Shown here: one piece after another, positions 22,461-34,400 of the stretch
How positions within the stretch are numbered: position 1 is the stretch's first letter
How the letters are laid out: every line of letters starts with the position of its first letter
Origin: Hofstenia miamia
Taxonomy: Eukaryota > Xenacoelomorpha > Acoela
Length of the DNA: 64,000 nt
Direction of reading: 5' to 3'
Assembly (NCBI GenBank): GCA_004352715.1
Contig: SCFE01000012.1
Coordinates: forward strand, 1,913,392 to 1,977,391
Made by a program: the position numbers and the translations under genes
The notes under the pieces: generated by a model
The model's database searches: none
Seen by the model: the letters and a program-made list of their open reading frames with translations, nothing else
Told to the model about the DNA's origin: nothing

Positions 22461-22622
22461 ACGCAGGGTGGTGTCTCCGAATTTACCTACCCCCATGGTA
22501 AATATATTAAAGTTCGAGTGAATACTGCAGGAGCAATGGCCAAAAAAAATAGGTTTTTTGGGGAAAAAGTGCGATTCCCGCTAATTGCCGTAGAAATTTC
22601 GGACTGTTTCCCGCCAAATGCA

Positions 22623-22897
22623 AGGTTTTTGCATTTTCCATAGCAAAAAGCGGGAAATATATATATATATATATAATGTCCCATATTTCGTGATATGTTT
22701 CAACTTGGGAATTCAAAATATTAATGTTCNNNNNNNNNNNNNNNNNNNNNNNNNNNNNNNNNNNNNNNNNNNNNNNNNNNNNNNNNNNAGGTTTTTGCAT
22801 TTTCCATAGCAAAAAGCGGGAAATATATATATATATATATAATGTCCCATATTTCGTGATATGTTTCAACTTGGGAATTCAAAATATTAATGTTCTC
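22623..22897. repeat. Duplicated flank around 59-N gap
   Basis: The stretch before the Ns (about 22623-22729, from AGGTTTTTGCATTTTCCATA to AATATTAATGTTC) is repeated after them (22789-22897), including the same short TA run. This is probably one locus placed twice at a scaffold join. No gene. Confidence 0.8.
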
Positions 22898-22924
22898 GTG
22901 CGACCAACTCATTTTAATAAATAG

Positions 22925-23729
22925 CTGGTAAGAATTGAGTTAAAATGCACGGCACAAGCATTTACACGGAGGGCTTTGTGCCATTTGTCCCCTTTAAAAT
23001 AGAACATGTTGTATTTCATAGTTTGTCCCCAAGCAGGCAATTATCTTGCGCAGGAATAGATGATACACAGAGTGCAATCAACTCAAGTGTTTTGCATTAA
23101 GTCAAAAGCCCATCGTGTAACATCCGCTTAAGTAAAACGTGTTCTATTATAAGAGCAATAATACACACTGCACTCGTGCAAGGGAATTAAATCAATGTTT
23201 GTCGCTTACCCGCGCTTTTCTTTGCTTGCTTTCAGCCACAATTGGTCATTTTAATTTACAAATTAAACCGCAGTTCGCACCCTGTTAGTGTTATAGAAAT
23301 CCATGTTCAGATTAAGTTCAAAGGTGGGAAAATCTTATAAAATCTATTGAAGTTGCGTCAAAGCAATAAAAGTTGCGTGAAAATCTCAAATTGCAAAAGT
23401 TGCGCCAAAAGTTGCGTAATTGCGTGACGCAACAAAATCCGGACTCTGTTAAGTAGGCCATTCTTAGATGGTTATAGCTCAAACAGTTTGATTTGATTAA
23501 CAAATTTTTATACCCATCTATTGTATATCGATTGAACTCAAATAAATATCTGTCCACTTTCTGGTTATGTAAAATGTTTGGGATAACACATGTAAAATAT
23601 TGCTTCTACCAAAATTTCAGCATTTTAGGGGTCCAAAGCTAAAAAACTATGGTGCGAAATTTTTTCCAATTTATTTTATTGAATCCGTAAAAATTTGTAT
23701 ATAAAATGGGCAAAAGAAAATTTTATTTG
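22925..23729. other. AT-rich DNA, no feature recognised
   Basis: No convincing open frame. A short cluster of GTTGCG words lies near 23350-23430. A single N at 23730 precedes a TA run. Confidence 0.5.
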
Positions 23730-23770
23730 NTATATATATATATATATATATTTCCTATTTACAAATACTT

Positions 23771-24371
23771 TGTTCTTTATATACACTGCTATTTACAATA
23801 TGTACAAATATTACAACAACCAGTCACCAACAAGAAAAGCGCAAGGTCTGGCCGATAAATAATAACTGCCAAGTGATGCTACACGCCGCCCCAGGCCAGA
23901 CTCCGCGACTATTCGTTGTGTGCCCAATGGACGAGGATCTGGCCCAAAAGGATCCATTCGACAGCTCTTCACTCAAACATGCAAAAACTAAGGCGTAGGC
24001 TTGGCTGACTCCTATCGATTGGGTTAATCTTGTGGAGAGGCATCAGATTTAACCTTCGAAACCATGTCAATGACCGGCGATGACTGAGAACAACAGATTA
24101 AAAACCATCTTCATTGCAGCATCATTACAAGCTCCTCGCTCAAACATGCAAAAACTAAGGTGTAGACTCGGCTAACTCCCATCGATTGGGTTGATCTTGC
24201 GGAGAGGCATTGGAATGTTCTGCATCACATCAGGGTCCTGTCACGGTCGCCATGTAGAATCACTGGTGTGATTCTATTTGCAATATGTACATATATTACA
24301 ACAACCAGTCACCAACAAGAAAAGCGCGAGGTCTGGCCGATAAATAATAACAACTACCAGCTGATGCTACA
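23771..24371 (-). mobile_element. Miniature LTR retrotransposon (TRIM-like)
   Basis: Two direct terminal repeats of about 115 bp (23771-23883, left edge uncertain, and 24253-24371) share long blocks such as CCAGTCACCAACAAGAAAAG and GGTCTGGCCGATAAATAATAA, and both end GATGCTACA. The right copy begins TGTAGAATCAC. On the minus strand, immediately inside the right LTR, stands TGGCGACCGTGACAGGA (24236-24252), a primer-binding site nearly the same as that of A1 and A2; a G-rich run (CTGGGGCGGCG) abuts the left LTR as polypurine tract. The interior of 369 bp has no coding capacity and contains a direct repeat of about 80 bp (23961-24043 and 24128-24210). Termini (TGTAG, CTACA) resemble the family A and B LTRs. 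Confidence 0.82.
24236..24252 (-). other. Primer-binding site of TRIM-like element
   Basis: TGGCGACCGTGACAGGA on the minus strand directly after the LTR. By recollection this type of site is used by some insect gypsy-group elements that prime from tRNA-Arg; that assignment was not checked. Confidence 0.7.

Positions 24372-24418
<47 letters not shown>
24371..24418. repeat. Compound microsatellite (TA)n(TG)n
   Basis: About ten TA units followed by about fourteen TG units, at the inner edge of the right fold-back arm. Confidence 0.95.
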
Positions 24419-24421
<3 letters not shown>

Positions 24422-24446
24422 AAAATATGCCACATTATATGCAGAT

Positions 24447-25490
24447 TGGCCACAATATTTAAGGCAGTGGCTAACTCTAAAAATATTTGATTTTAGTCAA
24501 TCTCCTCAGGCTATTGCACATCTTTGATGAATATGCTAATTACATCACATCAACTAATAGATTTGAATGTAAAAACGACATATTATATTAAATCCACTTA
24601 GCAATGAGGATTTGTCTAGAACAACATAATTTAAGGCAAAATTGCAAAATCAATAGCTTTAGAATTATGTGAAGATGCCGTTAGTTGCAAAGCAATTGAA
24701 ATGATCCTGCTTCTGATTATTGCTTATGAAGAATCAATTAACTGACACTACTTAAGCAAAGATACAAACGTAAGTTAAAAAAAGTAATTTCTCATTTTGA
24801 ATCAGTTTGCACCTAATGGGTTCTTGCAAAACATGCTTCAATTATAAAAGGCCCTATGTTGAGTTCTATATACATGTTCAATATAAGTATGAGACTATAT
24901 AATTCTATACGTTCTACTTAATACATCTAACACTGACTAAATTTATTTGAATTTTTAGTGATAATTGCATGTTGACAGGCCCTTGGTATTGCACCCAGCC
25001 GATACTGTATAAAATATGTTTATAACAATATTAGCCGAATGGATAATATTTATGAATTAAAAATCTATGCAACGCGGTCGCGTTAGTTATGATTTCGATA
25101 TTGCTAATGGGCAAATTAAATATGCAAATAAATACAAATCGAGAGAACAAATTATCTGAAAAGGACAAGCGGTTACAAAGTATAAAATTTGCAATTTATT
25201 TACAAATCTTAACTAAGAAGGACTTGATTTACACTAAAAATTTGCATGAATAAATTTTTATATGCTGCAATTTTTTTTAATAATAGATAATAATTTTTTA
25301 TGAATTTCAAGTTTTCTGTGCTATTGTCTCTAAATATGTATCCCGTGTTGCCGCGTGCTGCGAATTTAATTAATTATGCATTTTTAAACTTTTAACTTAT
25401 TTAATTGTATTTCTCTTCTTTTTTCCCTAAATGAGTGTTTCTTTTGTCCGTGGCTCCGTGTGTTCCGCGTGCACCATATTCTATAAATTC
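24447..25490 (-). repeat. Long fold-back repeat, right arm
   Basis: Reverse-complement partner of the left arm (19029-19740). Colinear anchors are TAAGCAAAGATACAAACGT at 24753-24771, AAGAAGGACTTGATTTACAC near 25216-25235, and the outer motif near 25435-25480, slightly expanded by an inserted GTGGCTCCGTGTGTT-like stretch. No reading frames. Confidence 0.75.
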
Positions 25491-26440
25491 GCCGAGATGG
25501 TTGTGTGTTTTGTGAACATTTAAAAAAATGTGAAGGGCTTATGATCCGCAAAATTTTATTTTCGCGAAGAGATTGCCTATCTTCTTAAGCTTCGCTTAAT
25601 TTGCACAAGTCAAAATATATTGTTTTTTGTAATATTTGTATTTTCATGATGTCCCTTAATTTCTAGTTCTATAAATGTATTAACAAATTTAAAGACATGG
25701 TTGTGAATTTCAATGTTCTTGCAATACTTAAGTAATTATATACCAATATAAATATTTCTGGTTACTATGCATTCTATGATATTGAAATTAGTTTCTCCAA
25801 TACAATGTTGAAACAAGTGATTTCTCATTCGCCTCTTGGTTCCATTGTTTGTCACCGATTTCCTAACCATGTTGTAAATCTGCCAATTCGGAATTTCCTG
25901 TTTTTTTCAGGTTAACAAACTACCATCAGGTTAATTTTCATGTTCAGTAGGGAAGTAATGTTTTCCTCTAATAGCCAACACCACCCAGATTTACGTCAAA
26001 GAGTAAGTTTCATAATTTATATTCTTTCAGCTTTCTACTCAATGAAATTCATGCATCCGTTATAATTTATGAATAACTTAGTAATCTAGTGAAATTTGAT
26101 TAAACCTAATTGATGCAAGCAAAATATTGAATTGATTGGTTTGGCATTGATCTTATAAATATGATTAATATATTTTTACTTCCTGCCATGAAATGTGAAA
26201 CCACCAGTACTTTAAGATGTTATATTGACTACTAACATAGCATTCAAGAGTTACAAATCAATTAATTATATCAGCAGTTATTTACATACACTTGTAAATA
26301 TCAGTTACTAATTATGGTTCATCCTACCAACATTTAAGAAAAACCAGCTTGGTACTTGCTTGAAGCGATCACAACTCTACTATAAGAGCCCAATCCTGTA
26401 GATTAAAGAAAATTACCATCAGCTCAGCGATCATGATTGG
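25491..26440. other. AT-rich DNA, nothing recognised
   Basis: No supported gene, repeat or RNA. Confidence 0.5.
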
Positions 26441-26443
26441 CGA

Positions 26444-28592
26444 ATGACCCTCAAACATATTCGTTGCTTCTGGCAGACAATAATCTATTTCATCAGCGCA
26501 AATTCTGGGTATTGCGACGATGTCGCCTTCCTGATTCAGTTTGTTTTTGAGAAAATAATTTTTGCAACATCAGTCCATCGTCTCAAGTTAACATCATACA
26601 CTCGAACTATATCCCCACAAGAAAATCTTAGTGGTTCATCATTGTTTGCGTTTATTTCAGTGTGCAACATTGTAGAATTAGGAAGACGTGTACGCAAGTG
26701 ATGATTCATTCAAAGTTGAGCTGGAGATAACCCCGTTTCTGAATGAGTAGTATTTCGATAACTTAACAGAGCGAGATATAAATCTTGTGTAGAAACGTGC
26801 TTGCCCATTCGAACGGAGATAGTAAGAGGACGAGAAATTATGAAAAAATGCTTTCATTTCTTGACACAGAAAACCCGGCTCACCATCAAAAACCCGGATT
26901 CTTTGTCTTGCAAAAACTGACTTAAATGCACAAATCAATGTCTGAGCTTGTTTATCAGATACTAACATCACCTCGGGGTAAGGAGATAATGTCCACCAAA
27001 ACAGGTTAATGTCGACCTTGAAGACACATTAGCTCAACTGCAATTTTCATGATGGTTGTTCATGAGAAGAGCAACCAAAAAATTGACCTAAAATCTGTTT
27101 TGTAGCGCTATTCAATTTCCCTTAAAATTGACTAAAATTGACCTCAAAAATTGACCTAAAATTGACAAATGTCTTTAAAAAAAACGAGATATCATTGAAT
27201 TTCAATTTAAATCTTAATTACAATAGCATATCATGTATTTTTCAACGTTTTTGCCCAAGAAATTTCGACAATCAGCAAGAGATGGTTCAATTTCGGAAAA
27301 AATTCAATGTCGGCACTTGAGGGTTGGGCATTCCGTAGAATTGCATTACACAAACAAAATTAAAGCTCAATAACACGAGCGGTAGGAGGCAAAGCCACAC
27401 TTAAATCACGTGCGTGACAAAAATTCCATTTGTATACACTTAATTGCATACGTATATTAAGAAATTAACCTCAAAAATAGTAATAAAGCAACTTTAGTTA
27501 AAAATTGACCTTAAAAATAGCAATAATACAATTTCGATTAAAAATTGATCTAATAGCATTAATAGCAATTATGGTTACCCTATTCATGAAGCAACAAATA
27601 TTTACGTGATTTAATATTTTTTATATTAATTACACACAGAACATCTTGAAATTAATTGCTCAATTTCTTGGTTTATTGATGGCCAAAATACATAATTACG
27701 TGCCAAGCTTTTGATTTTTATAATTCCAAGATAACCATCAGGTGTGCGGTTAAGAATCAGCTTTTGCAAAGATCTTGGTATAATAAAAGATTAACTTTTC
27801 AAGACAATGTCATTAACAACAAAGATGTCTTGCGAGAAGGATCTGTAGACTTGCAGCGTACCTGACAACTGACGTTTGGTTGGCCAACCTTTCTTAGCAA
27901 ATATCATTACTTTAGAAAGAACAGAATCAGTAGATGTTTTATGACGAATTTTTGCATGAAACGGTGATATAAATTCGTTGGTTTCTAAACGCAATAAAGC
28001 AAAAACTTTTGCCTCATTAAAGTTATATTCGGTATCAACTTAGCTACACCTTCTTGACAAGGGATCAGCAAGCACCAATTTACATCCTGAAATGCAGGAT
28101 ACCTTCAAAGAATACATATGTAAACGTAGTAGCATTCTTTGCAAACGAATACTTATTTTATGAAGGAGTTTGTCAAAAATTACTACAGGCGGTTGATGAT
28201 CTCTTTCTACATCAAAGTCTAAACCATAAATATACTTATGGAACTTTTGGGACGCGAATAGTATTAATGCATTTTTTTTTATAAATTTCGGCGTATCTAG
28301 TTTCGGTGTCTGATAATGTGCACGAAATATCCTCTATAGGACTCCTTTCATCATTGTTATTTTTCTGCTGTAGAACCGCGCCCATGGTCATATTGTGATT
28401 CATCAACTGACATTTTGAGTTTCTTTGTGGGTCATACATTTGAAGAACCGGTTTTGAAGTAAGAATATCCTTGATTCGCCTAATTGCATCCATGACTGTA
28501 GGAGATACTACATTTTTCAGAAGATCCATTAGCGGTTTTGCAATGACACTCATATTTGGCACAAACTGTACCACGTAATTAGCAATTCCCAA
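26444..28592 (-). pseudogene. pol: Decayed gypsy-group pol of another lineage (relic G)
   Basis: Read on the minus strand from 28592 down. First comes the RT thumb (MGIANYVVQFVPNMSVIAKP). RNase H follows (MNHNMTMGAVLQQ, where the first Asp appears as Asn, then a RLQRMLLRL and LADPLSR-like end near 28180-28050 in broken frames). A linker (STDSVLSKV then KKGWP, 27994-27791) leads to an integrase remnant (GEPGFLCQEMKAFF and RSNGQARF near 26870-26780), and a C-terminal GD-V module (FSCGDIVRVYD) stands near 26630. The wording resembles the K02A2.6-like gypsy clade widespread in invertebrates. Many frameshifts and stops, so it is long dead. It is clearly different from A1, A2 and C. Confidence 0.8.
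27075..27560. repeat. Imperfect short repeats rich in AAATTGACC
   Basis: The words AAAATTGACCT and AAAATAGCAATAA recur several times at irregular 15-50 bp spacing inside relic G. Probably local slippage; no coding. Confidence 0.4.
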
Positions 28593-29561
28593 GTCAGGAT
28601 TTTAGTTTAGATTTATTAAATTGGACTTTCATTTCAATATGTGCATTAAGTTTTATATAACCGTTTATATAGCATGTGCGATTGAATTTTTTTCCAATAA
28701 ATCGAATACAGTTATTTTAGGAAATCCTTTTATAATTTGCGCTCACATTAATTTCAGAGTAGTTTTTGGTTTTAGTCAACAGAGACTATTAATGAAATGT
28801 TTCAATTATTTTGCTGTTTTTTTCATTAAATATTTAGTCGTGCCACTCGTAGTTGCTATGTATTTATTTATAATTAAACAGGCAAGTATACGTGCGCCAT
28901 TGCTTTATTTCATAATATTTATTTATCGTGAGTATTTTTCATCGTAAACAGTTTAAATCAATATTGCCGTTTGTGTTATGCCCATATCCATAATTAATTG
29001 TCGTGTTATAACGTTAGTGAAAGTATTTGCAAATAGTCCGAATTTTAAATATGGGGAATGTATGGTAAATGTATTTACGATACATGTGACAATTTAATAA
29101 AAGGATTATGTGTGCTTAGTAAAGTAAAAAAATAGCAAGCTACAATTAAAATTAATTAAAGCTTATTTTTGTGTCGTATCTTGAATTGTATTGATACCCC
29201 AACCATTTATTAGCCTGTGGAAGAACTGGAAACCTTTAAAAATGTAAAGTAACTTCATCTATGTTATATAATGTAGTAAATCTGTTTGAAGCATCTTTAA
29301 AAATAGGTAAGTTATCTATCAAAGATGTTTTCAATTTAAAACTTTAATTTTCCCAATTGTTATATGTATAAGATATGTCTTCGATTTAAGTGCAAATATT
29401 GTGTTGAAAATAGCTCAAATGCTAGTCTAAAGACTAGCTGCATTTTTGCAATCTACTCAATTTTGTTATAACCTGTACTATTACGTTCAAATTTGGTGGT
29501 TTGATATTAAAATGTTGACTTTTTGAAGTTTTTTAGCAATTACTTTTAAAGGTTTAGAAAT
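28593..29561. other. Intergenic AT-rich DNA upstream of ankyrin gene
   Basis: An open frame of 108 codons at 28621-28947 is hydrophobic and AT-driven with no recognisable similarity; I do not call it. The promoter of the following gene should lie here but no clear core element stands out. Confidence 0.5.
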
Positions 29562-31394
29562 ATGGAATGGGAAGGCTGCTCTGATACCACACCGTATAAG
29601 CCAGATTCAATAGAATCTAGAAATGCATTAATAAAAAGAATCAAGGAAATTGGTAATGATGAAGAAATGTGGATGAATTTAGAGCTTTGCCATTTTAACG
29701 CTAATAGGTGGGAACTGTTAAATGAAAACGAACCAACTAAATATTGGGCACCGCTTCATTATGCAGCCAACAGAGGTGTTACTGTAAAGGTGTGCATTTT
29801 TACTAACAAAACTGCGTTTAGCATCCGTATTAAGAGCTGATTAAATGTTGTGTTTCAAATTTTATTTTGAATTATAGACAACATAGTTGTTATTCCTGTG
29901 ATGATAAAAAGTGAAACACAGAAAAAGTCATAAATTTAATATCTATTTAATTGACTAAAAATTACTGCAACCTATATATAATTTGATTTTAATAATTTAT
30001 TCAGAAAATGTCCTGAATGCGATGTTTTTTTGCAAAAATTAGCTACTTAAATAATTCTTAGTCGAACAATTGATAAATACCCAATCTTAGTGTACATGAT
30101 ATATATNAAAACTCCAATTCAAAATTCGAAAACTAATAGTCTAATGGCCTTTAGGCAAAATTTTGTTCTGCTCTATCAAGTTCGGCGCCCATGATTTTAA
30201 CCGGTTTCGATTTATAAATTATGTTCAATACACATACGCGGAAATAAAATTTTGCGCTCACTACATTATACGGCGACTAATTTGCCCTACACTTAAATTA
30301 GTTCAGTAAATTTGTTCTACAGTAAACCTCGATTATCCGGAATGCATTTTTGTAAAAGCTAACTTTAAATCCTTTCAACTTCTCGTAAAACTTCTGCTGT
30401 TATTCAGTTTCAAAATTTTTCGGGGCGGGTTACAGCTTCAATAATTATATTGTCATTCAAATCCTCCTAGCCGTGATCATCATTATCTATAGTTAGCCAT
30501 TCTATAAGGCTAACTTGCTCCGTATCGGTGCAATAACGTCTAAAATCTGCATAATGTCTGCAGTACATGTATCACCATCATATTTGCCATCATCAGTTGT
30601 AGTTTATATAAAGATTGAGTGAATGTCAGTCATAGGGTGATTAACAAAGTTCAAAGGCTTATGTAAATACAGCTGTTACATAAATACAGCTGTTACATAA
30701 TTACGTTTAATTTTCTCTCTTTGTTTCATTCTATCTAGTGCAGTAAATTAGGCCACGGTTAGACTACTGATTGGTTCAAAAGTGATCTATCACATTTGAA
30801 AGAATTGCACCTCTAACCACCCCAGATAATTAGCGATGTGACGATCTCGAAGAAATCGTGCGCGTTCGATTTCCTTGTGATCGTCACATCGCTCATTATT
30901 TCAGGTGGTTAGACGTGCGATTTAATCAAAATGTGATAGATCACTTTTGAGCAAATCACTAGTCTAACCGTGGCCTTAGGAAAATTGTAATTTTACATTG
31001 TGCTGTTTTAATGCCTGACAAACGGAAGAAAGTTGTATTGACCATACAACAGATATAGTGAATTTTGAAATATATATGTAATAGACGTACAATTGAGTTT
31101 TTTGGGTAAATCTATCGTAGTTAAAGGTTCAATTTAGTTTAGAGGCGAGCACATATGTACATACATTGATAGTTCCTTCCTTGAAGCCTGGCCCCGTTTG
31201 GTACCATGTTTCTCAAAAGAGGATCTGCAATAAATTTACTATATATGTTGTTATATGCTCTAATAATCTTTCAAATTTTAGGAGTTAATGATATTCATAG
31301 CAAGGACTACTCGCTATTTTAAAATACATATTGTTAGCTGTCTCTTTGGGTTAATAGTAAATACAAAATATCTATATTCTTCTATAATAAATAN

Positions 31395-31450
<56 letters not shown>

Positions 31451-34400
31451 CTGCCACTATTAAGTCAAGCTATAAAGGCTCTATAAATGAAATATTACTT
31501 TTAAAACTCCAATTCAAAATTCGAAAACTAATAGTCTAATGGCCTTTAGGCAAAATTTTGTTCTGCTCTATCAAGTTCGGCGCCCATGATTTTAACCGGT
31601 TTCGATTTATAAATTATGTTCAATACACATACGCGGAAATAAAATTTTGCGCTCACTACATTATACGGCGACTAATTTGCCCTACACTTAAATTAGTTCA
31701 GTAAATTTGTTCTACAGTAAACCTCGATTATCCGGAATGCATTTTTGTAAAAGCTAACTTTAAATCCTTTCAACTTCTCGTAAAACTTCTGCTGTTATTC
31801 AGTTTCAAAATTTTTCGGGGCGGGTTACAGCTTCAATAATTATATTGTCATTCAAATCCTCCTAGCCGTGATCATCATTATCTATAGTTAGCCATTCTAT
31901 AAGGCTAACTTGCTCCGTATCGGTGCAATAACGTCTAAAATCTGCATAATGTCTGCAGTACATGTATCACCATCATATTTGCCATCATCAGTTGTAGTTT
32001 ATATAAAGATTGAGTGAATGTCAGTCATAGGGTGATTAACAAAGTTCAAAGGCTTATGTAAATACAGCTGTTACATAAATACAGCTGTTACATAATTACG
32101 TTTAATTTTCTCTCTTTGTTTCATTCTATCTAGTGCAGTAAATTAGGCCACGGTTAGACTACTGATTGGTTCAAAAGTGATCTATCACATTTGAAAGAAT
32201 TGCACCTCTAACCACCCCAGATAATTAGCGATGTGACGATCTCGAAGAAATCGTGCGCGTTCGATTTCCTTGTGATCGTCACATCGCTCATTATTTCAGG
32301 TGGTTAGACGTGCGATTTAATCAAAATGTGATAGATCACTTTTGAGCAAATCACTAGTCTAACCGTGGCCTTAGGAAAATTGTAATTTTACATTGTGCTG
32401 TTTTAATGCCTGACAAACGGAAGAAAGTTGTATTGACCATACAACAGATATAGTGAATTTTGAAATATATATGTAATAGACGTACAATTGAGTTTTTTGG
32501 GTAAATCTATCGTAGTTAAAGGTTCAATTTAGTTTAGAGGCGAGCACATATGTACATACATTGATAGTTCCTTCCTTGAAGCCTGGCCCCGTTTGGTACC
32601 ATGTTTCTCAAAAGAGGATCTGCAATAAATTTACTATATATGTTGTTATATGCTCTAATAATCTTTCAAATTTTAGGAGTTAATGATATTCATAGCAAGG
32701 ACTACTCGCTATTTTAAAATACATATTGTTAGCTGTCTCTTTGGGTTAATAGTAAATACAAAATATCTATATTCTTCTATAATAAATAGATCACACATCC
32801 TTATATTAGTGATATATTCGAAAAAAGACATGAAAAATAACGAAAAAGCGTATGTACGATTGTTTGAAACATCTTTTAACCGGCCCTGGATGTAATTGTT
32901 TCCATAATACACATTTGACACATGTATGCCCTGTTCCCATTAGAGGTGAGTCAACCCGCTGCGAGTCGCCCCACTTGAAGAAATCTGAGTTACCACTTAA
33001 TTTTTCGCCCCACTTTGAGTGGCAGCGAGGCAACTCATATCTAATGGAAACACGTTCGCCCTTTTGCCACTCAACTTTGTTTTTTAAAGCGGGGCGAAAG
33101 GTTACCGCTACGAAATATCAAATGGGAACACTTTCACCCCACAGTAACTCTCTATGTACAAAGAACAATTCGTCCCATATATTTTAGATTTTGCAATGAC
33201 TTGTATTTTGTAAATATGATTCTGTGTGCTTATTTACAGTCAAGAATTTAATCAAAATACGCTCATTAATTAAGGTAATTAACTCCGTTTACACACGTGA
33301 TTTTGAGGTAATAGTTTATTTTGAAAGGTAAATCTACTTCATTTCCAGACAATAAGCTACCATTTGTGAAAGAATTTTAGTTTCAATCTCAGTTTTTGCA
33401 CATATTCAAGCACGATGCATGTGGCTCTAAATAGCATTTTGATTAAATTCATGCATTTACAACTCAATGTCATTTTTCTTGAATATATAGCAGCAATGAT
33501 ATTGCAAAATTATATCATGACAATTAAATTCCTCGAGAAGGAATATTATGTGGTCTATATAATCCTTGTTCCGAAAGAACATTTTAGATGTCGCTGGGGA
33601 ACCTTCTTCCCATTGCAATTGCAGTCATACTATATTAATGCAAACCGTATCTTTGTGGCAAGTCTCAAATTTACTTGTTTGTACTTATCTGTAGGGGGGA
33701 TGGGGCTTGTTGGCACAAAACACACATTTTCTGACTTTATGACTCAGAATAAAGTTTTGAAATTTTTTATGTGCATAATGTATATTGCCTTTCGCTCGAA
33801 ACGCATTAGAGCTTCCCTAGTATGATATCATTCCAATGTCAAATTTGATTTGAAATTTCTGTGCCCCATGTTGGCACATAGTAGGAGGGGGCATGTTGAC
33901 ACAAAAAAATCAAGGAAAAAGGATGAAAGTCATTAAAGAAGTGTGTAACTCCGCATATCACGGCATTGAAATCTATAAATTCCAGGGGAACGACTCTATT
34001 TTCCTCTCAAAAGCACCAGCAGCCGCATAGCAATATCTGATTTAAACAACGAGCGAGCATACGATAAAGGACACTATAATTGCTCAGATTTTCTTAAAAA
34101 TATTGTTAAAGATTTCAGAATTAAAATATATATATAATCATTGGCATTGATGAACTGAAACTATATCTGAATATGGAAATGATGATTCGTTAATTGAGGG
34201 TCGGCAATAATTTTGATGAAAATTCTTCATATATAATTGTTTTACAAGAATTCGTTTAATGATTACCTTGTGGGGCATATTGGCACACTTAGTGTCGACA
34301 TGCCTCGAGCTGGTTGCTTATTAAAAACGCTTCACATATTACAAAACTTACTCTGAATTCAAAATCTTATATATACATGTATACAACAAACAATCATCAC

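Noticed and set aside
23961-24210. CRISPR-like repeat array in the TRIM-like element
   Set aside because: Only two 80-bp copies inside an LTR element of a eukaryote.
28621-28947. 108-codon plus-strand frame as a membrane protein gene
   Set aside because: Composition follows AT-rich DNA (F, I, Y, K), with no homologous look and no splice or polyadenylation context.
30751-32370. Two independent insertions of the same MITE
   Set aside because: The copies sit at identical positions of a 1.29-kb block bounded by Ns; assembly duplication is simpler.
33415-33825. 136-codon plus-strand frame in intron 1 of the ankyrin gene
   Set aside because: It runs from unique DNA into the TIR of the TA-flanked element; its sequence shows no domain. 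Accidental.
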